From Rana temporaria (lineage: Eukaryota > Chordata > Amphibia > Anura > Ranidae), in the NCBI RefSeq assembly GCF_905171775.1, contig NC_053489.1:140694642-140758641 (forward strand): DNA of 64,000 bases, read 5' to 3'. The notes beneath the pieces are model-generated. The model worked only from the letters and a program-made list of their open reading frames with translations, was not told the DNA's origin and made no database searches. The position numbers were made by a program, and so were the translations under genes. Below are positions 23,200-35,344 of this stretch, piece by piece (the stretch's first letter is position 1; each line of letters starts with the position of its first letter).

Positions 23200-24290
23200 T
23201 ATGTAATTATTCTAATTTTCTGAAAACTGAGTTTTGGGATTTCACTATCTATAAGCCATAGTCATTAAAATTAAAAGAAAGAAATGCATGAAATATAGTC
23301 AGTCACTCTGTGTGAAATTAATCTATATAGTATACAAGTTTCACAATTGGATTGAATTACTAAAAAATATAACTTTTGGAAGATATTCTAAGTTTTTGAG
23401 ATGCACCTGTATTTTCTGGTTTTATTTGCAGGCATTTCTTTGTGCCTTGCTGATTCTCTTATATTCTTGCACAGCTAGATAGACCCTATCTGACTGCAAA
23501 CAGTCACAAAATACCAATGATACTGCTGGTAGCCACAGGAAATTAATTTGTTATGTAGGTTTCAGATATAGCCTCACAGATCATGTTTTGACACAGCGAC
23601 ATAAAAAAAAAAAAAAAAAAAAACACAATGCTCAAGTCTTTAAAGATTTATTTACCAAGTTATAACTTTCATACAACACTGCAGACAACCACAGCTTGTA
23701 CGAATTAGTGCTTCATGATCTTGCATCAGGAAGCAGCAACATAGTTGTGGTCAGTAATATATATTGTCTTAGCCAAAGAAATGCTTTTTGACAGGTAAAA
23801 AAAAAATATATAAAAATAAAAATGCAATCCATTTTATATTTATTTTCCTTATAAAATTTACAGAAATTGCACCAGTACCTTTGTGCAAGGAAGAGCTGGT
23901 CATAATCCCTTTTTTTTTTTTTTTATTCAGTCAGTCAAGGGGCTTATAACAGATCTTCATTGCATCTGAGCACTAGCAAACAAAAATGCTTTTTAAATTA
24001 TTTTTAATATTCATTACAAACTTCACCATCCATCCCTGTTTTCATACTTTATTTTTTTGAGAAATCACTTTGCAAAACAATACCCTAGCATTTCTGGCCT
24101 TGGTCATCTTGAGTAAGGGCACATTTAATATTTAATTCCAGGAATCCATCTGCCCTTAGCTTAAACATGCATGCAGGAGGGTGTGCTTAGCTGAGAAACC
24201 CCCTCCTCCTCCTCTTGAAGACTCTTGGGATGTATAACAATTTGCCTAGGCAAGAAACCAGAAAGTAAAAAAATAGAAATTAAAAAAAAG
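23200..24290. other. No gene recognised
   Basis: AT-rich with homopolymer A/T runs (23604-23622, 23911-23924). The segment about 23990-24180 resembles 56740-56920, including GCATGCAGGxxGGAGGGTGTGCTT, so it is an old dispersed repeat. Confidence 0.45.
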
Positions 24291-24295
24291 AGTTA

Positions 24296-25270
24296 AGTTA
24301 GACTTTACCGGTAACTTGTTTTCCATGAGTCTTTCAGGACAGCACCTTGAGAGAGAGCGTGGCTCCACCCACTTGACAGGACACACACCTCCAAACTTCT
24401 TAAAAGGGAGGCTCCTTCCACTTATCACTAGTAGTAGTAGTAAAAAAAAAAAAAGAAAGGAAAAAAAGACAAAACCATCCATTTGAGTCAGCCTGAAAAC
24501 CAATTAAGATGCTCACCACAGGTGCACAGCGAGAGATCCACTACACTCATGTGCCCATATAGGCCCCCGCCACCAGGAGGGAAAAACACTCACACCCCCC
24601 CCCCCCCCCTAAGGGAGAAGAGAGCTTGAGAGAGACCCCATAGTAAATGAGGGTAGAACCTCAGTCTACCCCTCACCTGGGCCTTGCTGGTGCCAGTGCC
24701 ACTCGCTGCGGAACCTGCGTCCATGTTGAGGCAGCACCGTGATGCTGGTGGCAAAATCGCAGATTCCAGACTCCACTACCGCCACTGCACCGGACCAGAA
24801 CCAACTAACAAGGCACCAGACCTGTTCCTCCCTCAGCGCTTCCTGGCAGAAATGATGTCCATGCCCTGCACCCACTCGTAGGATGCAGGCCCCTTCCGGT
24901 TACTTCACTTCCGAGGGAAGCAGCCTGACTGACCTTCCCAAGATGGCGGCGGCGTTTGGCTGCCTGGACCGGAAAAAAGATGTCTGCACCGTCTACTTTG
25001 CTGAGGAGCAGTATCCCGTAGCAGTCCCTGGCTCCACTGAGCACCGATGAGGGAGAAGGAGCCCATGCACAAGGCACTCTCTATTCAGTGAATGGGAGGA
25101 ACAGACTCTTTGAGGTAAGAAAAACAGGTGGAGTAGGGAGATAGGAGCTCTCTAGGTGCTACCTGAGAGTTCATAACCCCCACATGTGTTCCCACCGGAG
25201 GAAGCAAAAACTGATAAGTGGAAGGAGCCTCCCTTTTAAGAAGTTTGGTGGAGGTGTGGGTGGAGCCCAC
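24296..25270. mobile_element. Deleted DIRS-like element (inverted termini only)
   Basis: The left arm (24296-24432) and right arm (about 25206-25268) are inverted copies sharing AACTTCTTAAAAGGGAGGCT and TCCTTCCACTTATCA. The left end reads CTTTACCGGTAACTTGTTTTCC then AGGACAGCACC, matching in layout the DIRS terminus at 37811 (CTTACCAGTAATTTTCC, then GGCAGCATACC). The centre has CCCAAGATGGCGGCGGCG-type CpG-rich sequence but no Gag, RT or recombinase. I infer an internally deleted member of a second DIRS family. Confidence 0.6.
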
Positions 25271-25450
25271 CATTGATTATTTTTAATACTCATGCTGCTA
25301 GCATTAGTAAATGGATAGGAAAGTATATCATATTTACTTGCGTTAAACTGAAAGACGATAAGGGAAAAAAAAGTTTAACACAAGTAAATATGATATAATT
25401 TCCTATCCATTTACTAATGCTAGCAGCATGAGTATTAAAAATAATCAATG
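25271..25450. repeat. 180-bp palindrome at the L1-like 5' junction
   Basis: Two 80-bp arms (25271-25350 and 25371-25450) are reverse complements with few mismatches and a 20-bp A-rich spacer. The outermost bases of the right arm, AATAATCAATG, are already in the L1 ORF2 frame (IINVLKM), so the left arm holds an inverted copy of LINE sequence. Confidence 0.85.
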
Positions 25451-27390
25451 TTTTGAAAATGTCAGTACTACCCAAATTCCTCTACTTACTACAAGCCCTC
25501 CCGGTCCGCGTACCTGCAGATTTTTTCAAGCAAGTGCAATCGACTTTCATAAAGTTCCTCTGGGCAGGCAAAAGACCCTGCATACAGAAAAAGTTACTTT
25601 CATTACCCAAGCAATACGGTGGTCTGGCAATGCCGGACATCCGCTCCTATTATACCTCAGTCCACCTGAGCAGGTTTTTGGACTGGTGTCGTCACAAAGA
25701 TACCAAACTTTGGGCGAAACTTGAGCTGGCAGAAACGGAAATCCACCTACAGGGGGCCCCCTGGTGTTATTCAGCATTACCCCCCCCGACCTTAAACGAC
25801 ATCCACTGATAGGCACCACTGTTAGGATATGTGCACGACTTGCAGCAGGATCCCCCTTTTCTCCCACCACTCTGTTCTACAGCCCATACTGGGAAACCCC
25901 CAATTCGGTCCAGGCGTTGATGTTGGATGCTTTCGGAAGCTGAGGGAGGACTATGCCTGGCCTCTCACTTCAGTAGCAGGGGACGTTGGAAAACGATTGG
26001 AGAGCTCTCTGACTTGGAGGGCCAGTTCCGGCTGGACTTCCTGGGGGCACTCCAGCTCAGCCATTTTCTCAGATCTTTGCCACCCCCGACACCTGATACT
26101 CACCCTGTTATGACAATGGAGGAACTCTGCACAGAAACAGGAGCATTGCCACACACACTTTCCCTGACATATAACATGCTCATAACACCGGCGGGAGACT
26201 TCCAACCCCCGTACCTGACTAAGTGGGAGAGAGATCTGAACTGCCACTTTTCCGCCAGTAAGAGACAGCATATCCTCAGATTTACACACAAGTCCTCTTT
26301 GTGCTCTAAAATACAGGAGACCAATTACAAAATTCTCACACGGTGGTACAGGACCCTGGTGCTATTGTACAAGTTTTTCCCCTCCACTTCGGATTTATGC
26401 TGGAGATGCCAGAGGGAGAGGGGCTCTCTCCTCCATATTTTCTGGTCTTGTCCAGGGTTACAGTCCTACTGGGGAGAGGTCCGTAGAATAGTCCAAAAAT
26501 TCACCGACAGACCGGTCCCGGCTGATCTGGCTTATTTCCTCTTACATGCCACTGACACACCGGCCAACGTCTCCAAAAAAAATCGGTCATCAGACACCTG
26601 CTCGATGCGGCGTAGGCCTGCGTTCCGATTTTGTGGAAGTCTCAGAGTCCGCCGACAGTCGCTATGTGGCTGAAGAAGGTTGAGGACATTAACCAAATGG
26701 AGGACCTAATCCTCACAAGTCAGGAGAGGAGCGAGGCCTACTCCAAGACGTGGCAGTCTTGGAACATGTTCAAATACTCAACGGAGGGCCAGGCCCTCAG
26801 GGGTGTTGACCAGACTGACTGATGCTTTACCGTATGGGAACTAGAGACACTGTTAGGTTGTCCGATGCGATGTGTGACGGCCCCTGTGTGTTTTTTCCTG
26901 TTTGACGACGGGGGGTCATGCTCGCGGATCTCCCCTCCCCCCTTGTAACTCAACCCTCCCACCCCCTCACCCCCCTCTTGCTCCCCTTCTACCTCTTCCC
27001 CCTCCTTCCTTCTCGCACTATTGAGCGCTGTGTGCCCAAGGGCGCACTCCCTCTTCCACCCTTTCTCTACTTGAATTAGTTCTCTCTACTCTAAGTACAA
27101 AAAAGGAAAATGGGTTGCTGGACTCCGCGAACCATGCTACTACGACTCGGCCGAGAGGGTGGTATGGTACTCTTGGGACAGCGGATTCTCGTCATCACTT
27201 CCCGGGTTGTACATGTTAGTTCTTCACCCCATGTTTTGCACATACCTGTCTTGGTTCTATGCAACGTTATCATTATACTCTGTATGCTCTGCACTTGTGC
27301 CTTGAGTTGTAACTGCTGTGTTATTATGTGTAATGTTTGTGGTTCGTGTGGACCAGTTTCCTGATATAAATAAAAAAATAAAAAAAACAT
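25440..27390 (+). pseudogene. 5'-truncated L1-like LINE, ORF2 C-terminus plus 3' UTR
   Basis: Plus-strand remnant of L1-type ORF2, the protein that nicks target DNA and reverse-transcribes the element's RNA. Only the part after the RT core survives. The segment 25453-25809 encodes the post-RT region (LPKFLYLLQALPVRVPADFF, then FLWAGK). The segment 25927-26673 encodes the C-terminus with NYKILTRWYRTLVLLYKFFP and the CCHC-like box CWRC...HIFWSC near residues 157-175 of that frame. Continuation in another frame (26631-26822) gives MEDLILTSQERSEAYSKTW. Stops near 25808 and frameshifts make it non-functional. The 3' UTR runs to an AATAAAAAAATAAAAAAAA tail at 27365-27388. The 5' truncation coincides with the palindrome at 25271-25450. 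Confidence 0.85.
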
Positions 27391-28056
27391 AATCAATGGT
27401 GACTGGAAGAATGAAGTTCCTCTTTAAAGGAGGGGTAATGTTCTCTGCACTGAAAACGACTCAATATTGCTTCATAACGGTTAATCAAGAAGGAAAATGT
27501 AATGTGGAGAATCAAATGGGTCATTCATAATCATATCTTCCATGCATGTGAAGTATATAGCTACACAGCTGAGAGAGGACAGTTGGGTTACAGAGAAAAT
27601 CTAGGTAAAAAATGGCTTATCCTACAAAATGTACAATTCGTACCCAAAGGCATTTTTACAGTCATTACTATTTTTCCCACCGAGGCACCCTCAATCTCCT
27701 GTGGTCAGGTATAAAAGTAACATGAAAATAAGTAAACCTATTTCTCAAGCCTTATAGTATTATCCTCTAACTGCTATGACTAACCTGTATGTTAAAGTGG
27801 CCCGGACAGGTCCATCTTCCTAGTGCACACATAGATAGGAAACCTGACTAGATGAGCAGACCCCAACTACACAGAGGTGTAAAAAAGAAAAACCATCCAA
27901 ACTAGAGACTTCTCCATTATGGATGTAGTGGTGTTTAAAACCCTACCAGGATCCCTATTCCAACTCCCCGCCCGCCAAATTCTCAATGAATGTGACAGAC
28001 CAGGCACAGATTTTTAATCAAGCTATTGTCTATGCCTAAGCAAGTTCTACACCAAG
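27391..28056. other. No gene recognised
   Basis: AT-rich sequence; nothing recognised. Confidence 0.4.
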
Positions 28057-28232
28057 GGGTTGATTTACTAAAACTGGAAAATGCAAAATCTAGTGCAGCT
28101 ATGCATAGTAGCCAATCGGCTTCTAACGTCAGCTTGTTAAATTAAGCTTGGAAAATAAAACCTGAAAGCCGATTGGTTTCTATGCAGAGCTGCACCAGAT
28201 TTTGCATGCTCCAGTTTTAGTAAATCAAACCC
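28057..28232. mobile_element. MITE, GGGTTGATTTACTAAAACTGG ends (copy 1)
   Basis: 176 bp with inverted ends GGGTTGATTTACTAAAACTG and CAGTTTTAGTAAATCAAACC. The interior has CCAATCGGCTTC and GCCGATTGGTTTC, inverted as well. Same family as 35170-35344. Confidence 0.8.
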
Positions 28233-28610
28233 ACAGCCAAAGTGAATTCTAAACATTTTCCCATGGAGAACATGAAGGGAAAGAAATGGAGGTGCCCACT
28301 AATACACTGATGAGGACAGCCATGCTGGCAGGAAAGAAGAGAATTTCTCATCAAGTTGCTTGTAAAAGCAAAGACATGGTAAAGGATAGCATGGAACACA
28401 CATACATACATATATATATATGCACACACACAGTAAAACCTTGGATTGCGAGCAGAATTCATTCCCGAAACATGCATGTTAAATATTAAATATAGATTTT
28501 AAAGGTTAACATCTCGAAGAGATGATGTGGGTTAAATGAGTTATTTTGACCAGAAGTGAAAGTTATTATGTATTGTTAACAAGTCTAATACACAGAAAAT
28601 ATCTATAGTC
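28233..28610. other. No gene recognised; short (CATA)n tract
   Basis: Small CATACATATATATA microsatellite at 28400-28435; otherwise no call. Confidence 0.4.
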
Positions 28611-29061
28611 TTAAAGCGGTTGTAAACCTGCATGACATTTTTTATTTATTTTTTCTCCTGTAAGGCAAAAGTCATAATGAGCTAATATGCACCGCATATT
28701 AGCTCATTATGAAATACTTACCTCGGAACGAGGTGTGTAGCACTTACCTGGTCCACGCAGAGCGAGATTTCATCTTGCCTCGGCGTGTCTTCCGGGTTTC
28801 GCCGCTCCAGCGCTGTGATTGGCTGGGGCGGCGATGACGTCACTCCCGCTCGTGCGCGCGGGAGATTTAAAACTCGGCAAGGTCCGGCGGCTGCCGGTCC
28901 TTCCGCCGTAGATCCCCCTGCGCATGCGCCGTGGCGCATTGCGAGGGGAATATCTCCTAAACCGTGCAGGTTTAGGAGATCTTCTCCTTACCTACAGGTA
29001 AGCCTTGTTATAGGCTTACCTGTAGGTAAAAGTAAAAAAAGTGGGTTTACAACCACTTTAA
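28611..29061. mobile_element. TTAA-bordered MITE, TTAAAGCGGTTGTAAACC ends
   Basis: 451 bp from TTAAAGCGGTTGTAAACCTG to GGGTTTACAACCACTTTAA, TTAA at both borders. The GC-rich core includes CTGCGCATGCGCC. Internal local palindromes occur at 28675-28710 and 28996-29030 (TTACCTACAGGTAAGCC and its complement). Open frames inside are shadows. TTAA borders point to piggyBac/T2-type mobilisation (inference). A piece of the same family lies at 47620-47868. Confidence 0.85.
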
Positions 29062-30011
29062 ACAAGGAGGAAATGGTAGGTTAAAATACAAATATTTTTT
29101 TTTCACAAGAAAATAAAATACAAATATTTACATGGAGTAATACAGAGTATATTCCTTTAAAACATTAATGTACAAGCATATTCAGTTGCATGTCAGAAAG
29201 ACCTTATTCCATAAATACCCTTTAGTACCATTCTGCAGGCTTGGCGTTCCATCAAGAGAATTTTTCCTCCCATCTCGCCATGTATATCGCTGGCTGCTGA
29301 TGTCCCATTGATTGGCCTAGCTGGGCTCAGGATTGGAGGGCTTACTACACAGGTCAGCCCTCTTTCATGCAAATCCAGGTGACTATTCTGGGCAAGAGAT
29401 TGAATTGAATTTACCCAGGAAGTTAGGTATTGGCCTCCCTTCATTGCATATCCCAGCATAGGATCCTATGAAGGTAGTGGGTGTAAAACAATGGAATGGT
29501 CTCTCCATGGTATGTATATACAAGTCTCGGCTTCGCAATGTCTACTCTACCAGGCACTTGTGCGACGCCATATTGCCCACCTTACATAGATGCAAGCTAA
29601 ATGTAAATACAGGGTATATTCATAATTACAGTATTTTACAGCTAATAATGGAGATTTCACACAAGCCCATGAGGCCATAAGGCAACAGTGTAATCCAAAG
29701 CACTTTCCCCATAAGAAATGATAGAAACGCAGATAATTCGTTACAGAGCCATTTATAGGTCCTTCCGTTTATAGTCCATATAAAAAAATAGCAATCTGAC
29801 CAGGTTGTGTAACCATAAAATGTCCATCCACAAATGGAAGCCTCCACAAGGGGATTAGAAGCAAAATCCAGCAGGAGCTACAGAGTATAAAAGAGAAGAG
29901 AGGTGCCTCTTGGCAAAAAAGTTGCCAAATGTTCTACCTTTTAAATAAAGGTAAGGTAAAAGGTAAAAGGTACCTTTAAATACATTTAATAATGTAACCA
30001 CATTGCTACAC
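29062..30011. other. No gene recognised
   Basis: An 88-residue open frame on the minus strand (29193-29459) has no recognised domain or splice signals. It may be unique host sequence. Confidence 0.4.
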
Positions 30012-30014
30012 TTA

Positions 30015-30454
30015 TGCCGCGTACAGACGGTCATTTTTTGTGATGAAAAAAAAAACGACGTTTTAAAAAAAGTCATTTAAAATGATCGTGTGTGGGCAAA
30101 ACGTTGTTTTATGTCTTCAAAAAAACGACAAAAAAAAAAAAATCGAACATGCTTGAATTTTTTGTGTCGTTTTTCAAAACGTAGTTTTTTGTTTCACAGA
30201 AATTGACCGTGTGTAGCAAAAAACGACGTTTAAAACGATGTTTTTAAACCCGCGCATGCCCAGAAGCTAGTTATGAAGCGAGCTTCAATGGAAAAAAGTG
30301 GTGAACGTAACCTCGCTTTGCTAGAGCATTGTGAAAAAACTATGGTGTGTAGGCAACGTCGTTTTTGAAAATGAAGTTTCAAAAACGTCGTTTTATTTCA
30401 TGATTTAAAACGTCGTTTTTTTTCATCACAAAAAACGACTGTCTGTACGCGGCA
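30015..30454. mobile_element. PIF/Harbinger-like MITE with TTA target duplication (copy 1)
   Basis: 440 bp with inverted ends TGCCGCGTACAGACGGTC and GACTGTCTGTACGCGGCA, each flanked by TTA (30012-30014 and 30455-30457), the 3-bp target site typical of Harbinger. Interior rich in AAAACGACG/CGTCGTTTT inverted motifs. Same termini as 62007-62468. Confidence 0.8.
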
Positions 30455-30457
30455 TTA

Positions 30458-31820
30458 GAGGTGCCTCTCTTCTCTATTATATTCAGTTTTGACATGATGC
30501 TGCCAGTATATCAAGACATCGCTTGTATATCAGTTTATTTTATTTATTAAAAAAACAAGTTGTCTTGTCTTGCAAAATGCTCTTAAACCAAGGTTTTACT
30601 CACACACTACTTTTCTAGTGGATTGGAACATGTGCATTATCAAGCCATTGGCCCAAGTTTAGGATACAGTTTGAGGGTATTAGGACATTGATTTATTAAT
30701 TTTTTTCCACATTCGTTAAACCATACTGTGGTATTAGACAAAAAACACTCACTGCTGCGTTAACATTTTTATATCTTTTATTTCAGCTCAGTCTGACTCC
30801 AGTCCCACAGATTTTTTTTATGCAGACATTCTTTTACCTTATTCACGTATTCAAAATGCAGATCACAATCACATCCTGAATTTCAATGACAGATGATAAA
30901 ACATTGTCCCCAAGAGAGAAGCCGCATTCTAAATATACTTTCCTTTAATACGTTATTCACATTTTGAAATGCTATTGATTTTACAAGATAAAACTCATTT
31001 TTCGATTCATTTGTCGGGAGCCAGGCACCAGAAGGGTTTCTCCATGTCTCCAAAGGCAATGTATTAGAATATAGAGATCCACTTATTCCCTTAGAAGAGG
31101 CTATAAATGTGCACGGGTGCGCCTTAGCCCCAGAGGTCTGCCTGATCTGAATTGCACATGAGGAAGCAATACAATTACACAGCATAAGAGGCAAGTTTAG
31201 CTCGTATGAGAAATATGTTGTGACAATCTCATTGACAAATATCCATGTAAAAGCTCATGCATAGCATTTGAAATTCTAGGTAATGTTAGCAGTCTGACAC
31301 AAGCCATTGTCTTGCGTAGTTTTACATCTCCTTAATGTTTTCCTTAGGGTCTAAAGTCAACTAAAGCCAAGTCTAAAGACCAACTACATTTCAAGTTTTG
31401 GGTGGGCAATTGAGAGGCGAGAGAGGAGGAGACTTTTGCCATTTCAATAGGTGCTGGCTGGGTTGTAAGACATTTGTAGCTGCAGTCAAATTTTTTTATT
31501 TTTTTTGTCTAGTTTCTGGAAACTTTTTTCACCCTATGAACTTGAAGATAGTCTGTAGTACATTAGATTGTGAAGTCGCTGGCCCTACAGCAGCAGAGAA
31601 CATTTTTGTTGCAAATGTTTTGCTTGGACAATATACCAGATATCACAGTTTGATATTTTTTTACACAGAAGGTAATCAATAGTGAATTTGTATGAGTTAT
31701 GAGCATGGTGCGATTTTGCGTATTTGTTTAATTTTTTAGTAAAATTCTAATTTTACTTTTGTTGCTGTCGTTGCTGGCACTTTGCAGTGCCTAAAAATGA
31801 GCCTTTAAATTTTTATCAGT
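30458..31820. other. No gene recognised
   Basis: Looks single-copy. The 103-residue minus-strand frame at 30883-31194 has no domain I recognise. Conservation analysis would be the way to find a regulatory element or exon here; I see none by eye. Confidence 0.35.
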
Positions 31821-31876
31821 GCTGAAATAATGAACAGTTATTATGCCCGCTGAAATAATGAACAGTTATTATGCCT
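31820..31876. repeat. Two-copy 28-bp tandem duplication
   Basis: GCTGAAATAATGAACAGTTA plus TTATGCC is repeated twice in tandem; each unit contains the short inverted pair ATAA/TTAT. Confidence 0.85.
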
Positions 31877-32758
31877 CCTGGAATTTTCAAGGCATGTTTG
31901 GAATTTCAGAAAATGTATACATGGCCTTCCTTTAGCACTCAGATTAACAGTACACAGGCAGCAAAAAACACCACTAAACTTCAATACACCACGACGGGTA
32001 TCCAGCCACTAATCTCCTGATGTATAACAAGTAAGTCAGTGCCTACGGTGAGGATAATTTACATAAAAATGAACAGTGTCTTCTTAACAGCGCAGACTTT
32101 TTTTGTGAATGCAACTGGAAAATCAGTAGCCAGATTTATGAAAGACTGGCCCATAGGAATTTAATATTTATGTAATGGGAGAATGTCAGGGCCAGGAAAG
32201 AATAAAATAGAGATGTGGCCCCATGGGATTGTTACCCCTAACACCAGGAGCGGGCTGGACCGTCGCTAACTTCAAAAAGGGAAAAAAAAAACGGCAGCGA
32301 GGGCCGCGGCCGCTTTGCATATCAATCGGGATGGCCTGGGGGGAAATGTCCACTTTACATCCCGGCCCAGCCCACCCCTGCCCAACACCCATTTGTTTAA
32401 TAAATACGTGTTACTCTTAATAGAGGGCTATGATAATTGTTAAGTACAAGTCTCCCTATGACTGCTTTGCTGGTTCTTTCCGTTTTGTTTTTCAGGTGAC
32501 AAGCTGCCTGCTGTTACTAGGAAGATTTATCTCAGCTGCAGAGCACTGGATTGGTGACAAATCCTTTGGCGGGAAACATCTAGCCAATGAGTGTAACCTT
32601 TTACTTATATCCTCTCCTGTAACTGGAAGGAGTCAGCATTTACCTCAGGTCTGTCAGCTGGACTCACCCCTGGATTCTCCTCAGCCTTCCTTTTGGATCT
32701 TTTAACCTGCTCTCCCACCCTCCCCTTTATTCCCATTGTCGCGGTCCCCCTTTATGTA
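31877..32758. other. No gene recognised
   Basis: Open frames at 32223-32705 show no domain or splice context. Confidence 0.35.
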
Positions 32759-32759
32759 G

Positions 32760-33070
32760 GTAATGTCGCCCACTTTGTGGGTGGACAGTGGTTGGTACGC
32801 CGTTACTTGCTTTATACAAGATATTACTGCTCGAGTCCTAGTAACTAAGGAAGTTGGTCTGTTTGATATTGAAGGTCTGTCTTTTTGGGTAATTTCGCCC
32901 ACTTTGTGGGAGGACAGTGATTGGTAAACTGGTATTTGGTTGGTATAAGATATTGCTGCTCGAGTCTTAGTGACTAAGCATGTTGGTCTGTTAATGCTTA
33001 ACAGCGATTCTGTTTGGTATTAAAGGTTAAAGTTAATTTCATAATTAAAATTGTTTTAAACCCAATAAAG
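32760..33070 (+). repeat. Tandem 129-bp duplication, possibly LTR-like
   Basis: Two copies, starting at 32760 and 32889, each with TCGCCCACTTTGTGGG, GGACAGTG, a TATAAGATATT/TATACAAGATATT box and TGCTGCTCGAGTC. They are followed by AATAAAGGGGACGCGG at 33065. A repeated upstream block, TATA-like box and AATAAA signal in this order suggest a solo LTR, but no TG...CA borders or target duplication were identified. Confidence 0.45.
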
Positions 33071-33850
33071 GGGACGCGGCCTAAGCTTCTCCACAATCCT
33101 TGTTGTGTTTATGGTATGGTATGATGGGTGTTGGTGGAGTGTACAATCCCATGCAACCAGTTGTCTTGCAACACTTTGATCCTCTGGTTTTCACAGATCA
33201 GTGTTCTTGCTATTACAGTGGCCAATTGACCGTCCCACTTTAAGCAGCCATAATATATATCAGACTATACTGAAACTGGCACTATAGCAACTTGGTTCTT
33301 ACCTGTCCCAAAAATGCTGTGACAGTTACACCAAATAAACATTGTTGAGAATCTGATTGAATGATCTGGGGTGTGGTCATTGTTGTACAATTTGTCTTGT
33401 GGCTAGCTCTTTTACCTAGTGGACACTGGAATACATTTTTTATTACTACATCCTTGAACAGAGTGTGGATTTTCAAGGTGTTTGTTCTAGGTATACCAAG
33501 CCAAATTGAATGAATAGCAGTCTTTGCAAGACGAAGATGATCACTGCAAATCATAAGGTGTAAAAATTGGCTAGTTGTGCTGCATTTAAAAGATTCCAGT
33601 ACGTCCCTGTGGAATAAAAACAAGACTATGCGATTCAATGACTTTGCTTCAGGCTCAGGAGTTATGTAATAGAACCCATCCCTCCTCTAGCCCAATAACA
33701 ACGAAGGTCATTCTGTGAGTGTATCTATGGGTGGTAAGCTTGTTTTCCTGCCAGCACATTCCTGCTCCTCACTGTAAAATGGCCTCTCCCTAAACGTTAC
33801 CTGTGAAGGAGCGTGGTATCCAGCAGACAACTCAAATACACACTCTACCC
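33071..33850. other. No gene recognised
   Basis: No repeat border found; the 118-residue minus-strand frame at 33282-33638 has no recognised domain. Confidence 0.35.
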
Positions 33851-34003
33851 CATGGGTGCTCAAGCTGTGGCCCTCCAGCTGTTGCGGACAAGTGCCTTCA
33901 TGCCTCTGCCTTTGAGACTCATGCTTGTAATTGTCAGTCTTGCAATGCCTCATGTGACTTGTAGTTCCACAACATCTGGAGGGCCACAGGTTGCGCACCT
34001 ATG
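33851..34003. mobile_element. Short hAT MITE
   Basis: 153 bp with ends CATGGGTGCTCAAGCTGTGG and CCACAGGTTGCGCACCTATG; subterminal CCCTCCAGCTGTTG and CAACATCTGGAGGG are inverted. Flanks CTCTACCC and TTCTACCC match at 7 of 8 bases, consistent with an aged 8-bp duplication. Confidence 0.78.
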
Positions 34004-34400
34004 TTCTACCCTCATCATTCACAAGGTCATCCAGCAGGGGAAAATCATACCGCAATGAAGTGACACTTGTAAACCAACATCGCATATTGCTTCACCTGTT
34101 TAGGACGACCGCTTTCATAAGCCATAATCAATTTCTAAAATGTAAGATGTTGGCATAGGAGACTTTTCCATAGTTTATTTTAGGAGAGTTTGTATTTTTA
34201 TTAGAAAATTCAAATTTTGGAGCATGCCATCTGTTTACTAAAAACACCAAGACTGCTTCAAATTAGAGAACTATTTAATGAAAAAAAACTAAATTAATAC
34301 GAAAAGGGGTCTTCACAGCAGCCAGATGCATTCAAAATTCACTCTTATTGCTTTGTTGGCATTCATATACTAGTGCCCACTTGGTCAAGGTTTTTCAACC
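34004..34400. other. No gene recognised
   Basis: AT-rich sequence; nothing recognised. Confidence 0.35.
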
Positions 34401-34402
34401 AA

Positions 34403-35150
34403 AGGCCTCATGGACACTGGATGTTTTAAAAACACCACTGGCGTTAGCTGTAGAATACGTTTTACAGTAGCGTTTTTCAGCATTTACGTTTTTAGCAATA
34501 CTATGCTCCCACAAAAGCTTGTGGCTCAAAAATGCTCATAAACGCCAAATAGCCGCTTTTGAGAGTTAACGCATTTTTACAAACTCCTCTTGTAACCCAC
34601 TAGTTCTGGGGCTTTTTTCCAGCCACAAAAACGCCCCTGCCAAAAAAACGCTAATAAAATCAATGTGTGCGCATGGACACATAGAATAACATGCTGAGGA
34701 GTTTACTGGCTAAAGAAAAAAAATCCAGAAGCCAAAAACAGCTATACTCAGGGCTTTATCTCGTGTCCTGTGCCAATTTAGAATATGAGGAATACGTTTT
34801 TAGGGCCGGTTCACACCACAAAAAACGTAGCCCACGTGTGTTTTTGAGTTGCAGTGAGTTTTTGATACGTTTTCAATGTTTTTATCCCCTCTTCCTTTCT
34901 CAAAGTTGCATAGGGTTCTTTGCTGTAAATGTGTTTTGAATTAGAATTTGCATTTGAAGGCGTTCCTGTGTTTTAAATGCGTTTTGTCACATCCCAGGAC
35001 AATTCTGAGGCGATAAAATGCTTACTTTTTTTCTCTGCACTGGAACTGAGCGCACTGGTGTGAACTAGGCAATTAAAACCCATATAAATCAACTGTCCAT
35101 GCTTTGATGCAGAAAAAAAAAAATACACTGGACTGTATCTAGTGTGAAGC
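34403..35150. repeat. Two degraded MITE fragments
   Basis: 34403-34690 starts AAGGCCTCATGGACACTGGA with AAACGCC/AACGCTA blocks, like the termini of the 5952 element, and ends near GTGCGCATGGACACATAG. 34802-35150 starts TAGGGCCGGTTCACACCACA and contains the inverted end CTGGTGTGAACTAGGC near 35053. Both are non-coding relics. Confidence 0.5.
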
Positions 35151-35169
35151 AGCCCTTCGATAACATAAT

Positions 35170-35344
35170 GGGGTTGATTTACTAAAACTGGAGCGTGCAA
35201 AATCTTGTGCAGTTGTGCATGGAAGCCAATTACATTCGAACTTCAGCTTGTTCAATTAAGGTTTGACCAAAAAAAAAAAAAAATATGGTTACTAGGTAGA
35301 GCTGCACTAGATTTTGCACTCTCCCGTTTTGGTGAATAAGCCCC
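35170..35344. mobile_element. MITE, GGGTTGATTTACTAAAACTGG ends (copy 2)
   Basis: Inverted ends GGGGTTGATTTACTAAAACT and CGTTTTGGTGAATAAGCCCC; same family as 28057-28232 but with a poly-A expansion in the middle (35268-35281). Confidence 0.78.

Noticed and set aside
30883..31194. 103-residue minus-strand frame in apparently unique sequence
   Set aside because: No acceptor/donor pair or domain that I can support; kept only as a place to look for conservation.
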